Below are positions 44,101 through 52,277 of a DNA stretch of 64,000 nucleotides, one piece after another. Both the position numbers and the translations under genes were made by a program. This DNA comes from Streptomyces sp. HB132. Its GTDB lineage: Bacteria > Actinomycetota > Actinomycetes > Streptomycetales > Streptomycetaceae. Position 1 is the stretch's first letter; each line of letters begins with the position of its first letter. The stretch covers positions 1-64,000 of the forward strand of contig NZ_JAFBGA010000014.1 of NCBI RefSeq assembly GCF_016909575.1. The letters run 5' to 3'. A model generated the notes under the pieces. The model did not search any database and was not told the DNA's origin. It saw only the letters and a list, made by a program, of their open reading frames with translations.

Positions 44101-45365
44101 ATCGGGCCGCAGATGCTGGGTGGGCGGTTTACCGGGCAATCAAGTCGAAGCCTTGGCCGGGAACGGCCGCGTTGGAGGTGTCGCTACTGTGGCTGGGGCG
44201 CCCAGACGGGAGCGAGGTCCGGGTGCTTGACGAAGGCCCCGTGAGAGGGATCACCACAGGGTTGGACCCGCAGTCACGAGTTGCTGGCAGGCCTCACCGA
44301 TTGGTCGCAAACGCGGACCAGTCCTACCAGGGTTCGATCGTCCTTGGGAAGGGATTCATCCTTCAACCTGAGACCGCCCTTGCCCTGATCGAGAAGGACC
44401 CGCGCAACAGGGACGTGCTCTTCCCCTATCTCAACGGGGAGGACCTGAACTCGCGACCGGACTACTCGGCCAGCCGGTGGGTGATCAACTTCCACGACTG
44501 GTCAGAAGAGACGGCGGCGAGCTATCCGGACGTGTTCGCTATTGCCGAACGAGAAGTGAAGCCGGTCCGGCAGCGAGTCAAGGAGAACGGCACTTACGTA
44601 CTGCGCAAGCCACTTCCGCATCGCTGGTGGCAATACGCGGACAAGCGACCCGCCTTGGTCAAGGCAACTACTGAATTGACGCAGGTAATTGTGATCGCGC
44701 GAGTCAGCAAGACCGGTATCCCTGTGCGCATCCCAACCTGCCAAGTAACAAGCGAGCAGATCATCTCGTTCCCTACCGACAACTCGGCGCAGCTCGCGAT
44801 CTTGTCAAGCTCCATGCACTACTGGTGGGCCCTTCGGTACTCAGGGGACATGCGCGGCGATCTCCGCTACGCCCCCTCCGACGTGTTCGAAACCTTCCCG
44901 CGCCCGCGCGAGACTGCCCGCCTGACCGCAGCGGGAGCGTCGCTAGAGAAGGCTCAGCGCGATGCCATGGCCTCCCGCGCCATCGGCTTGACCAAGCTCT
45001 ACAACCTGGTTCACTCCGAGGCCGAGCAAGCAAGCGACATAGACGCTGTCCGCGCCGCTCACATCGAAGTGGACGCGGCCGCCGCCGAGGCCTACAGGTG
45101 GGGCGGTCTTACTCTGGTGCACGGAGTTCAGGAGACTCCGCGCGGCCCTCGGTTCACCCTCACGCCTGCCCTCCAGACCGAGGTCCTGGACCGCCTCCTG
45201 GAGCTGAACCACACTCGTTACCAGGAGGAGCAGAAGGCTGGTCTCCACGTGCCCGGGGCCAGAAAGAAGTCCGCTCCGAAGCGAAAGCCCGCAGCGAAAC
45301 CGGATCCAACGCCCGACGAAGGCTTCCAGGACGGCTTGTTCGCCCAGCCCGGAGGACTCTTCTGA
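41196..45365 (+). CDS. drmMI: DISARM methylase DrmMI (N6-adenine DNA methyltransferase)
   Basis: This large 1389-aa class 1 DISARM methylase is expected to mark host DNA so that it is spared. Methylase motif I (DPAMGSGAF) is at residues 595-603 and motif IV (NPPF) at 898-901, the order and type of Eco57I/type IIG-like adenine methylases. Residues 1-~560 are a long N-terminal region with a nuclease-like start (DAVLVGPGPDGF... region), and the ~490 residues after NPPF should hold the target-recognition domain. The start overlaps the drmD stop. From about 43,930 onward base and codon use change: more A/T in third positions than in the first 2.7 kb. The C-terminus is Lys/Pro-rich. Confidence 0.9.
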   Translation: MPPANRRAPVTGHIPTPAEQHEEWLRLLRPDGPFVSLPVLTDVFPQGLDTVPPETVRRMRQAWEEVQEDPALLRHGWERLILGELLGWTPGLREGAALPESVRAGANTPDAVLVGPGPDGFSARVLFFRTPEWGGSLTRAKGETPSLVDRAADLARWRDVPLSVATNGREWALVHARPKEATTVAVFDADLWLEEPLLLRAFASLLHVRRAALPALDAQGAHTFSLAALFARTAAQQADVTDTLGKQVRAAVALLVAELSRLDREANGELLADVDAKPLYDSALTVMMRLVFLLCAEEQRLLPSDIRLYAKSYAVAPLHEALDAERSLHGGELGDRRASAWPQLLAVFGAIHGGSTHDELWIPAYGGSLFDPSRFPWLAGAKVTDRVVHKILDALLVLRRKGKGREAMSYKGLDVEQIGHVYEGLLEYGCERAHQPYVGVVLGRDGQYEAVLPLAELEEWQAAGSIERELKEATGVTSVAQVRKALDKAGTVTAELHASAGNDDELAARIAPFAGLVGDDLRGEPMVFPAGSMVMVRSGNRRNTGTHYTPKKLAEEVVEHTLAPLCFSPGPAEGAAVGVWKAKPAEELLKLRVLDPAMGSGAFLVSACRYLSDRVVDAWLRDGLPNEVRRDVGEDDRDELLRVARRLVADRCLYGVDRDPMAVELAKLSLWLVTLAKGRPFSFLDHALRSGDSLVGVIDVEQIKAFHLESGARQLSPEVSRALDITETVLSEAAALRREIEATPVHDIRSVHAKTEKLRKAEALSEQLRLAADAVVGAALAAEGISDEEASDLTGEEKVGGKRGAAQFRDAKESAKERAYNDRLESVAGLVATALEKERADDSPGTGWSYEGQQAREVVDRWLKGERAAAVRPLHWPLEFPEIMGVGGASGFDAIVGNPPFIGGKKLTGALGTDYREYLVNRLAGGTRGHADLCAYFLLRNLALAPGRRTGIIATNTIAQGDTREVGLDRAADAGWAVYRAIKSKPWPGTAALEVSLLWLGRPDGSEVRVLDEGPVRGITTGLDPQSRVAGRPHRLVANADQSYQGSIVLGKGFILQPETALALIEKDPRNRDVLFPYLNGEDLNSRPDYSASRWVINFHDWSEETAASYPDVFAIAEREVKPVRQRVKENGTYVLRKPLPHRWWQYADKRPALVKATTELTQVIVIARVSKTGIPVRIPTCQVTSEQIISFPTDNSAQLAILSSSMHYWWALRYSGDMRGDLRYAPSDVFETFPRPRETARLTAAGASLEKAQRDAMASRAIGLTKLYNLVHSEAEQASDIDAVRAAHIEVDAAAAEAYRWGGLTLVHGVQETPRGPRFTLTPALQTEVLDRLLELNHTRYQEEQKAGLHVPGARKKSAPKRKPAAKPDPTPDEGFQDGLFAQPGGLF

Positions 45366-45374
45366 CAACACTGC

Positions 45375-45409
45375 GGCCCCCGCTGCCGGGCTCAAGCTCG
45401 GCAGGGGCG
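45375..45409. terminator. Imperfect bidirectional hairpin after drmMI
   Basis: CTGCCG at 45383-45388 pairs with CGGCAG at 45399-45404. The stem extends outward through CCCC/GGGG with one bulged base and inward by GGCT/AGCT-type pairing. It lies between drmMI (plus) and the DUF397 gene (minus). Confidence 0.5.
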
Positions 45410-45417
45410 TGAGCTGT

Positions 45418-45627
45418 TCAGCTCCCAGCCGCGTACGCCACGAAGTCAGCCCATGCAGTCGCCCCGAACCTCGCTCGTGGGCCCGGCACGTTCTTGGAGT
45501 CACGCACGTGCACCATGCCCGTGGCAGTCGCGACCTCGACGCAGTCGCCTTCGTTGCCGTCGCTGCTGTAGCTGCTCTTGACCCAGGTCAACTCAGAAAC
45601 GTTTTGCGTGGAAGCCCTGCGGATCAT
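45418..45627 (-). CDS. DUF397 small protein
   Basis: The protein has 69 aa. The DUF397 signature is clear: LTWVKSSYSSDGNEGDCVEVA, then VHVRDSKNVPGP and a WADFVAYAA ending. In Streptomyces such proteins lie beside XRE regulators of the WhiJ type and are thought to modulate them in development. The ATG at 45627 overlaps the XRE stop as ATGA, so the pair is co-translated. Function here is inferred from that context. Confidence 0.9.
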   Translation of the reverse strand: MIRRASTQNVSELTWVKSSYSSDGNEGDCVEVATATGMVHVRDSKNVPGPRARFGATAWADFVAYAAGS

Positions 45628-46526
45628 GTCTCTCCCAGCATTTGCTCGATGAGGGCCAGGGTCTCTCGGGGCGTGAGAGCTTCGGCCCGGATGATGCCAT
45701 ACCGCAACTCAAGGATACGGAGCTGCTTCGGATCGGTCACCCTGCGCCCGTTGAAGGCCCCGTGCGACCATCCCACCGCCGAACCGTCCTTGAACTTCAA
45801 CACTCGGATGTCCCCGTCCATGCCGGGGTGCGCCTCGCGATGCGTAGGCATCACTTGCAGAGTGACACTGCGCAACTGACCGATTGCCAGCAAGCGTTCA
45901 AGCTGTCGCTGCCACTCCATCGTGCCCCCAATGGGCCGCCTGAGTGCCGACTCCTCCTGCACGAAACTCATTGCAGGCCCAGGCGATCGCTCGAAGATCG
46001 ACTGGCGCGCGATGCGTGCGGCCACCATCCGCTCCACCTCGTCCTGCGAGTACGGGGGCTGCCGAGCCGCGAACAGCGCACGCGCATGGCCCGGGGTCTG
46101 CAACAGCCCATGCAGACCGTGCGCCGCGTAGGCCGCGATCTCGACCGACTTGGCTTCCACGCCCGCCAAGTCCCGCACCTTCTTCGGGTAACGGATCTGC
46201 GCCACATCCTGCTTCATCGCAGCGATCTTGCCGCCCGCGCCGCACACCTCGTCCGCCCTGTCCAAAAACTCCGGCCGAGGAATCCGCCGCCCGCCCTCCA
46301 CCTTGTAGACCAGGTCCTCCCCGTACCCGATGGCGGCCCCGAACTCGCCGGCCCGCATCCCGGCCGCCTCCCGCCAGGCCTTGATCTGGCGGCCCACCGC
46401 AGCGACCACTGCCACCCCCGACTCGTCGTCCGGGTCGACGTCCCAGCCGGGCTCGTCCGCTCCGCCGTCCCCGTGCTCCGTACCGACCCCATCCACGCTC
46501 ATCCGTACCCCACTTCCGACGCGCAT
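45624..46526 (-). CDS. XRE-family regulator, WhiJ-like (DUF5753)
   Basis: The protein has 300 aa with the start at 46526 (MRVGSGVRMSVDG), chosen for an AGGA element 9-12 bases upstream; an ATG at 46502 is also possible. An N-terminal helix-turn-helix of XRE type (VGRQIKAWREAAGMRAGEFGAAIGYGEDLVYKVEGG) is followed by the ~180-residue DUF5753 domain (VEIAAYAAHGLHGLLQTPGHARALF, RIARQSIFER, then SVTLQVMPTHREAHPGMDG). This is the WhiJ-like layout: DNA-binding regulator, DUF397 partner, and a GHKL ATPase gene divergently placed at 46,666. It is likely autoregulated through the shared 139-bp gap. Not a known part of DISARM. Confidence 0.88.
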   Translation of the reverse strand: MRVGSGVRMSVDGVGTEHGDGGADEPGWDVDPDDESGVAVVAAVGRQIKAWREAAGMRAGEFGAAIGYGEDLVYKVEGGRRIPRPEFLDRADEVCGAGGKIAAMKQDVAQIRYPKKVRDLAGVEAKSVEIAAYAAHGLHGLLQTPGHARALFAARQPPYSQDEVERMVAARIARQSIFERSPGPAMSFVQEESALRRPIGGTMEWQRQLERLLAIGQLRSVTLQVMPTHREAHPGMDGDIRVLKFKDGSAVGWSHGAFNGRRVTDPKQLRILELRYGIIRAEALTPRETLALIEQMLGET

Positions 46527-46582
46527 GCCGTTCCTGCTCAACCCTGGTCGTCCCCAGCACGTCACCCCGGACAGCCGGGACA

Positions 46583-46604
46583 GCACTGGACAAGCGCTGG
46601 ACAA
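46583..46604. promoter_or_regulatory. Candidate operator: tandem 11-bp repeats
   Basis: GCACTGGACAA (46583-46593) is followed directly by GCGCTGGACAA (46594-46604), a one-helical-turn direct repeat with a single change. It lies between the divergent XRE and ATPase genes. It could be bound by the XRE protein; this is inference from position only. Confidence 0.4.
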
Positions 46605-46665
46605 TGACCGTACGTAAGCGCCCTGTCACTGTTCACGGTACGCACGCGCGGCCACGCTGAGTGAC

Positions 46666-47091
46666 GTGACCCAAGAAATCACCCGAACCGAACATTCCGC
46701 TCCCACCAGGCAGTTCACCGTGCTGCTCTCCTCCACCCGCCGGGCCGCCAGGCTCGCGCGCCTCCTCACCACGGCACATCTGGGCGACTGGGGGCTCCCC
46801 ACGGAGTCGGCCGCGCACATCGTCGCCGAGCTGGCCGCGAACGCCATGCTTCACGGCCGCGTACCGGGCCGGGACTTCCGACTGAGCCTCGCGGTCCACG
46901 ACGACAGGCTTCTGCGCATCGCGGTGACCGACACCCTGGGCGAGCGGCTACCGCTCCTGGCACCACCAGTCGAGGACGCGGAATTCGGGCGCGGCCTGCT
47001 GATCGTCGAGGCGCTCGCGGACCGCTGGGGCGTGGACGTCGGGCCCGTCCCGCGCAAGACGGTCTGGGCCGAACTCGACCTCGTACCGTGA
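46666..47091 (+). CDS. GHKL-type ATP-binding protein (anti-sigma-like kinase fold)
   Basis: This 141-aa, single-domain HATPase_c protein has an N box IVAELAANAMLHG, a G1 box VTDTLGERLP and a G2 box GRGLLIVEALADRWG. It resembles the RsbW-like ATPases that partner WhiJ-type loci and bind regulators or sigma factors. The GTG at 46666 gives VTQEITRTEHS; the ribosome-binding sequence is weak. It is divergent from the XRE/DUF397 pair. The usual kinase partner (a sigma factor or anti-anti-sigma) is not in the window. Confidence 0.85.
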   Translation: MTQEITRTEHSAPTRQFTVLLSSTRRAARLARLLTTAHLGDWGLPTESAAHIVAELAANAMLHGRVPGRDFRLSLAVHDDRLLRIAVTDTLGERLPLLAPPVEDAEFGRGLLIVEALADRWGVDVGPVPRKTVWAELDLVP

Positions 47092-47373
47092 CCGCCGCCA
47101 CCGGGTCGCGGAAACCCACGACCCGGTGGGCCGCGACGCGGTGCCCCACGACGCATAAAGCTTTGAAGTACCTGGAGAAATTACCTTCCCCACCCCAACC
47201 CGACCCGGCCCGCTCCCACTCACTCGCGCGGGTGACATAGGGCAACTGAGCTGGATTTGGGGTGGCTTGCCAGGCATATGCTCACCCCGACCACCACAGA
47301 CATGAGACGGCCCCCGGCCGGGACTGCGAATCCCGATCGAGGGCCTGACCACCGAGGAAGAAGACGCTTCCCG

Positions 47374-48435
47374 ATGGATACCCAGCAGATTACCGCGCCC
47401 CCGTGCGCCCGGCCCGTTGCCGCCAGGGGCCCCGCGCCGTCGTCCGGCGTCGTCCACGTCAACGTCCGGCACACCGGCGGCTTCACCGTCATCGGCAACC
47501 ACCTGGCCCAGCACCGCGGCCTCTCCCTCGTCGCGATCGGCCTGGCCGCGCACATCCAGTCGCTGCCCGCCGGGGCAAGGATCGGCATCAAGCGCCTCGC
47601 CGAGCGCTTCCCGGAGAGCGAGACCCGTATCGCCGCCGCCCTGCGGGAGTTGGAGGCGACGGGTTACCTGCACCGCAGCCGCTTACGCCTCGCCGACGGC
47701 CGCGTCGTGACGCGCACGGTCTCGTACAACCAGCCCGGCGCGGACTCACCCGCTGCCACACCCCGGCCGCAGACCAGGCCCAGGCCATCCGCGCCTCCGC
47801 CGCACGCGGCCCGTCCGAGCGAGCCCGTCCACGCACCCGAGCCGCCCCGGGCACTCCCAGAACCCGCAGGAGCCTGTTCCCCCGGTCAAGCTCCGAAGCC
47901 GCCCGCAACTCTCCCGGTCACCACGCCCCAGCCGGAACCCGCAGCACCTGCCACACCCGCACCGCAAACGCAGCCCGCCCCCGTCCTCGTACCGCCTCCG
48001 ACCGCACGCATCGCCCCACCCCCGCCGCTGCCCCAGCCCCAGGCGCCCACACAAGAGCTCCAGCGGGCGGCCTCCTCGCTCCTCGCCGACCTGCGCCGCC
48101 ACTCACCCCAACTCACGCTCTCCGAGCACGACATCAACATCCTCGCCCCCGGTGTCGCGGTCTGGCTCGAACGTGACGCCCACCCCGACACCATCCGCCA
48201 CGCCCTCACCCACGACCTGCCGGTCCCGCTCAGGCATCCGGCGAAGCTCATGCGCCACCGCATCACCGCGCTCCTGCCGCCCCCGCTCCCCGGAGCCCAG
48301 GACCTCGCGCCACCCGCCCGCCCCGGCGCGCTCGTCATCCCGCTCCAGAACTGCGACCGCTGCGACCGCGCCTTCCGCTCCCGCCATCCCGGCCACTGCC
48401 GCGACTGCCGCACCGACCTTCCAGCAGCCGCTTGA
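47374..48435 (+). CDS. Winged-helix DNA-binding protein with C-terminal zinc ribbon
   Basis: The protein has 353 aa. Residues ~30-125 form a winged-helix domain (GLSLVAIGLAAHIQSLPAGARIGIKRLAERFPES, then ALRELEATGYLHRSR). A long Pro/Ala-rich linker (~125-225) leads to a helical domain and a C-terminal Cys cluster, CDRCDRAF...HCRDC, that looks like a zinc ribbon. The ATG at 47374 (MDTQQITAPP) is chosen; an upstream GAGGAAGAAG is a little far. The domain order suits a transcription regulator of the type common near WhiJ loci and actinobacterial mobile elements. Target unknown. Confidence 0.75.
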   Translation: MDTQQITAPPCARPVAARGPAPSSGVVHVNVRHTGGFTVIGNHLAQHRGLSLVAIGLAAHIQSLPAGARIGIKRLAERFPESETRIAAALRELEATGYLHRSRLRLADGRVVTRTVSYNQPGADSPAATPRPQTRPRPSAPPPHAARPSEPVHAPEPPRALPEPAGACSPGQAPKPPATLPVTTPQPEPAAPATPAPQTQPAPVLVPPPTARIAPPPPLPQPQAPTQELQRAASSLLADLRRHSPQLTLSEHDINILAPGVAVWLERDAHPDTIRHALTHDLPVPLRHPAKLMRHRITALLPPPLPGAQDLAPPARPGALVIPLQNCDRCDRAFRSRHPGHCRDCRTDLPAAA

Positions 48436-48473
48436 CCAGCAGTTACACCAATCCACGATCCGAATGGGCCTTC

Positions 48474-49346
48474 ATGGTCAGCTCACCCCACGAAGCGATG
48501 CATCGCATCTTCCAGGAACACCCGAGCCTCTTCTCCCGCCTCTCCGAAGTCCTCGGCATCGACACCGGACCATGCTCCTCGGCCGATGTCATGCCCACAG
48601 ACCTCACCGAGAGCCAACCGCTGGAGCGCCGCGTCGACACCCTCCTACGCATCGAGACGGAGACCGGCAGCCCCTTCCTCCTCGCCATCGAGGCCCAGGG
48701 CAGGAAGGACCCCGAGAAGCCCGCGACCTGGGCCTACTACTACACGCACCTGCTGAACAAGTACCGCATGCGGACTCTGCTCCTGGTCGTCTGCCAGAAC
48801 CGTTCCACCGCCGAATGGGCCGCACGCCCCACTCACTTCGGAAGCCCGGAACACGCGGTCATCACACTGCGTCCTCTGGTCGTGGGGCCGCACAACATGC
48901 CGGTGATCACCGAGGTGGCCGCAGCCCGCAAGGACCCGGCGTTCACCACACTCGCCCTCATCACACACGCCGACGATCCGGACATCGGTGCCATACTGAA
49001 AACACTGTCGACCGCCCTGCGGGACACACCGGAAGCCATCGCGAACCCGCTCGTAGAACTCACCGCACAAGGCCTGGGCAACCGCCCCGCCGCACGACAA
49101 TGGAGGAACCTGGTGGCCGTGGACCTCTCCTTCTACACCTCACCCCTCTCCGAGGAGATCCGGGACGAAGGCCGGGCAAAGGGTCGGGCCGAAGACATTC
49201 TGCGGCTGCTCGAACTGCGCGGCGTCGCCATTCCCGACGAGGCGCGAGAGAAGATTGCCGACTGCGACGACCTGCACCTCCTGGACCGGTGGTTCAGCCG
49301 CGCCGTCACCGCCACCACCGCGGAGGACGTCTTCACCGAGGAGTAG
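48474..49346 (+). CDS. Rpn / PD-(D/E)XK nuclease-family transposase-like protein
   Basis: The protein has 290 aa and resembles a Streptomyces family I associate with recombination-promoting (Rpn-type) nuclease folds. It has the N-terminal MVSSPHEAMHRIFQEHP, then RVDTLLRIETETGSPFLLAIEAQGRKD, in which D, E and QGRK could form the nuclease site (about residues 58, 77 and 79-81), and WAYYYTHLLNKYR. The C-terminal part has SFYTSPLSEEIRDEGRAKGRAEDILRLLE, a charged helical repeat. The ATG at 48474 is used; a TTG 14 codons upstream would overlap the previous stop but has no ribosome-binding site. Such proteins are often many-copy in a genome. Confidence 0.7.
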   Translation: MVSSPHEAMHRIFQEHPSLFSRLSEVLGIDTGPCSSADVMPTDLTESQPLERRVDTLLRIETETGSPFLLAIEAQGRKDPEKPATWAYYYTHLLNKYRMRTLLLVVCQNRSTAEWAARPTHFGSPEHAVITLRPLVVGPHNMPVITEVAAARKDPAFTTLALITHADDPDIGAILKTLSTALRDTPEAIANPLVELTAQGLGNRPAARQWRNLVAVDLSFYTSPLSEEIRDEGRAKGRAEDILRLLELRGVAIPDEAREKIADCDDLHLLDRWFSRAVTATTAEDVFTEE

Positions 49347-49545
49347 GCCGATCCGGTGGCCGCACACGCTCCCAGGCCCACCGGTAGGTCCGTCACCCCG
49401 ACGAACCCGGCGAGGTGCGACGGCGAGCAAGAGCAGCGGCCCGGAAGCCGAGCGCGGAGCACTGCGCTTCCAGTGGGGCCACGCGCTTCTGAACCCGGTC
49501 GAGAGGGCAGTGTCATGCCGGCCGCACGTGGCGGCCAGGCCCGTC

Positions 49546-50523
49546 CTACTGACCGTTCCCTCGCATGTAGGGAGGCGGCCACTCACGTTCCCACGCGGCG
49601 GAAATTCTGATGACGGCGTCTCCGCGGTTCCGCGTCACCCCGGCCCCCGCCTCATGGTCGTCCGGTGTCCGGGCTACCACAGCGTCGCCATCCTGCGCCG
49701 CCTCCTCTGCGATCGGCTCCCGCACCTGCCAACCGCGCTCCCCCAACAACCGCGCCATGTCCCGGAAGGCTCGCTCCGCGGACGGAGCGTCCTCGCATGT
49801 GTACGTCCACTGGTGATCGGCGTAGCACGAACCATCCTGCAGACGCACAAGAATGGTCGGCTCTTCGCCGGAAGGTCGTCCGCCGGCGAGACTGTCCAGA
49901 ATCTGGCTGGAAACGGAGCGTACTCCGCTCATTGCTTCCTGCCGCTCCTGCAGCTCGGCATCGGTCCGGGGAGCCGGATAGCCCAGGGACGAGGACACCG
50001 GTTCCTCGTCCCAGAAGCAGGGGGAGGTGACGCCGACGCTCAGTTGGCCGCCCAGCCCCATCGCCACCTGCATGAGGAAATCGTCCGGCTTGCTTCGCAA
50101 ATTGGCAGCGACCACTCGCCGTTCGTAGTCCGGCGCGGCATCAACGACGTGGCCGGCCTCCTTCCAGTTCCCGAAGACCTTGCGGACGACATCTTTTGCC
50201 TCCTCGCGAGGAATTCCCTTGAGCCAGTAGTTTCGCGTCAGGGTGACGCGGTCCTCGGATCCACCGTCACTGGGTTCCTGACAGGACTTCACGCCCCCAC
50301 CGAATGACTCAAGAGTCGGCTCAGGACTCACTCCGCGAATCGCTTCCCGGATCAGTGACTCAGCGGTGCGCTCCGCCTGATTCATATCCATTTTCGCACC
50401 TCCGTTCTGAGAAGTGGAACCGCTCGATTCATTGCGCCCTGCCGATTCGCCTCCACTTGCCCCGCACCCGACTGCAAGGAAAGAGAGACTGACGAGAAGA
50501 CAGAGTAGACGCCCAGCCTTCAC
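49546..50523 (-). CDS. Putative lipoprotein
   Basis: The protein has 325 aa. The N-terminus has a lipoprotein signal peptide: MKAGRLLCLLVSLSFL followed by the lipobox LAVGC (Cys20). A Ser/Gly/Asn-rich linker follows, then a domain I do not recognise, with four later Cys residues (KSCQEP, SPCFWDEE, GSCYADHQWTYTCEDA). It overlaps the stop of the DUF1023 gene by ATGA and is the last gene of a three-gene operon. Composition is lower in GC than the neighbouring DISARM genes. It may be a surface partner of, or protection against, the hydrolase (inference). Confidence 0.8.
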   Translation of the reverse strand: MKAGRLLCLLVSLSFLAVGCGASGGESAGRNESSGSTSQNGGAKMDMNQAERTAESLIREAIRGVSPEPTLESFGGGVKSCQEPSDGGSEDRVTLTRNYWLKGIPREEAKDVVRKVFGNWKEAGHVVDAAPDYERRVVAANLRSKPDDFLMQVAMGLGGQLSVGVTSPCFWDEEPVSSSLGYPAPRTDAELQERQEAMSGVRSVSSQILDSLAGGRPSGEEPTILVRLQDGSCYADHQWTYTCEDAPSAERAFRDMARLLGERGWQVREPIAEEAAQDGDAVVARTPDDHEAGAGVTRNRGDAVIRISAAWEREWPPPYMRGNGQ

Positions 50524-52277
50524 TGCGATTCCGCTCCACTCATCGGATACTCACCATTCACGATCAGCGCCATATTCTTCAGGGATTCGGAGTTCTCGTC
50601 CCAGTACAGGCTGTGCGCAGCGAACGGGGGCCACTTGCTTCCGTCTTGCACACCGAACTGCTGCCCGCCAAAACGCGGATCCGTGGGATCGACCCCGAAA
50701 GGCCGTTCGCCCCAACTCCACGGGTTGTAGACGGACCGCGCCGGAAGGCTCGCCACCAGGTCGTTCCGAGATTTCCCCGCCCACACGTTCTCGGGCGGAA
50801 TGTTGAGGTCAGCAGCGTGATCCACTCCGACTCCCGGACTGCCCACGAATATAACGGCATCGACGGGCGGAGTCTCATCCCCGGAAAGCATCTTCCCAGA
50901 AACAAGCGACCCATAGCTGTGCCCCAGCAGGGTGTCATTTGCGGGCGCCCCTTGATGCGAGACCTGCAACCCGTCCAGAAAGTCGTTGAGGACCGGCGAC
51001 CCCTGATTCGCCAAATCCTCTTTGGCTACCGCTACCGGATTCTGCGGGGCGTCATATCCGAGCCACATCAGCGAGGCGTACTTCTTGTCCGGATCACCCA
51101 GCGCAATCGACTGACTGTAAAGACTCTCGGCTCTCTCGATATCACTTCCGATCGTTTCGAGCTTTGTGTTCATGCCAGGCACATACGTCGTCACGTTATC
51201 CGCCTCATCGGGGTTTCCGACAGAGACAATGGCGTGCCCATTCTTCTCGGTATCGATACCGAGAAGATACAGCTCCGGAATGCTCTTCTCACCTGTGGAG
51301 TCGAGGTGCTGCTGCACCTGGTTCAAGCCGGCCAATTTCTTGTCGATATCTCTGATCTTACTCGCGATGGAACTACTCGCGTATCGGCCGTCCGGGGAGA
51401 TCATGTCTCGCATCAAAACTAATCGCTCGCGTTCCATCTCCCACCGGGCAGTGGAAGCACGCAAGGTGTACCGATTCCCCTCGTCGCGGATCTCCGAAGG
51501 TAGCCCGTCGAGCGTCCCGACCGTGGCAAGATTGAGTGAAACGTAATCACTCCTTTGTTCCTCGGTAAGCCCGTCCCACCACTTGGCGTTCTCTTCGGGA
51601 GTCCCCTCCTTGGGCGGTTCGAGAATGAGGTTCAGGTAGTCTTCAGCACCCTTGAGTGTGCTCCTCATGTCATGCCGAGTGTTGATCCAGTCGCGATCAG
51701 ACACCGTGAGGTCGTCATCCGCTTCGAGGTTCTTCAGCTTCGCCGACCACTTCGTATCCACCTCCGTGGCCTCCTTGACGGCCTCGGAGATGCGGTTGGC
51801 ATAGGTTTGGGCCGCATTGTGATTCGGATTGATCCCCGGCCCCTGTACCAGTGGCGTGCCACCCGACACGATGCCGCCAGGGATACTCACGCTTCCTGGC
51901 TGCCCGTTCCAGGCCGCGTAACTGATCGAACCGTCGTCCCGAACCTGTAGGTGCGCATCCGTCGCATCACCTACCGCCAGATCAAGCTTGACTTTTGCCA
52001 GCCGCAACTCCAGAGCGAACGCATTGAGTGCGGCACTGATCAAGCCGCACTCGACCTGTGCGTACTGGAAATTCTTGGACAACTCCCGCAGCTGCCTGAC
52101 AGCTGCGTCCAGAGCTTCCCCTCGGAGGGACTTCTGCATCCCGGGAATCACCTGGTTGTAAAGATCGTCCTTGGCCTGGCTGGCCATGCTGCCGGCCTTG
52201 CGGTATCCGTCCGCCGCGTTCTCGAAATCAGAGGGCTTGAGAGCTTTGAGGGTTGCGTAGTCCACAGCCAGGATCAC
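50520..52277 (-). CDS. DUF1023 alpha/beta hydrolase
   Basis: The protein has 585 aa. Residues 1 to ~300 are helical, with a WXG/ESX-like or coiled-coil look. The C-terminal ~280 residues are an alpha/beta hydrolase of the DUF1023 type: PELYLLGIDTEKNGHAIVSVGNPDEADNV, the nucleophile motif GHSYGS, and FVGSPGVGVDHAADL. Such proteins in actinobacteria commonly carry WXG100-like N-terminal regions and are candidate type VII secretion substrates. The GTG at 52277 overlaps the upstream small gene by GTGA. GC is lower than in the flanking DISARM genes, which suggests a separate origin. The substrate is unknown. Confidence 0.85.
   Translation of the reverse strand: MILAVDYATLKALKPSDFENAADGYRKAGSMASQAKDDLYNQVIPGMQKSLRGEALDAAVRQLRELSKNFQYAQVECGLISAALNAFALELRLAKVKLDLAVGDATDAHLQVRDDGSISYAAWNGQPGSVSIPGGIVSGGTPLVQGPGINPNHNAAQTYANRISEAVKEATEVDTKWSAKLKNLEADDDLTVSDRDWINTRHDMRSTLKGAEDYLNLILEPPKEGTPEENAKWWDGLTEEQRSDYVSLNLATVGTLDGLPSEIRDEGNRYTLRASTARWEMERERLVLMRDMISPDGRYASSSIASKIRDIDKKLAGLNQVQQHLDSTGEKSIPELYLLGIDTEKNGHAIVSVGNPDEADNVTTYVPGMNTKLETIGSDIERAESLYSQSIALGDPDKKYASLMWLGYDAPQNPVAVAKEDLANQGSPVLNDFLDGLQVSHQGAPANDTLLGHSYGSLVSGKMLSGDETPPVDAVIFVGSPGVGVDHAADLNIPPENVWAGKSRNDLVASLPARSVYNPWSWGERPFGVDPTDPRFGGQQFGVQDGSKWPPFAAHSLYWDENSESLKNMALIVNGEYPMSGAESQ

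Noticed and set aside
48152..49387. Alternative long plus-strand frame over the Rpn-like gene
   Set aside because: Its translation is His/Arg/Pro-rich low complexity; the Rpn-like frame has a conserved protein.
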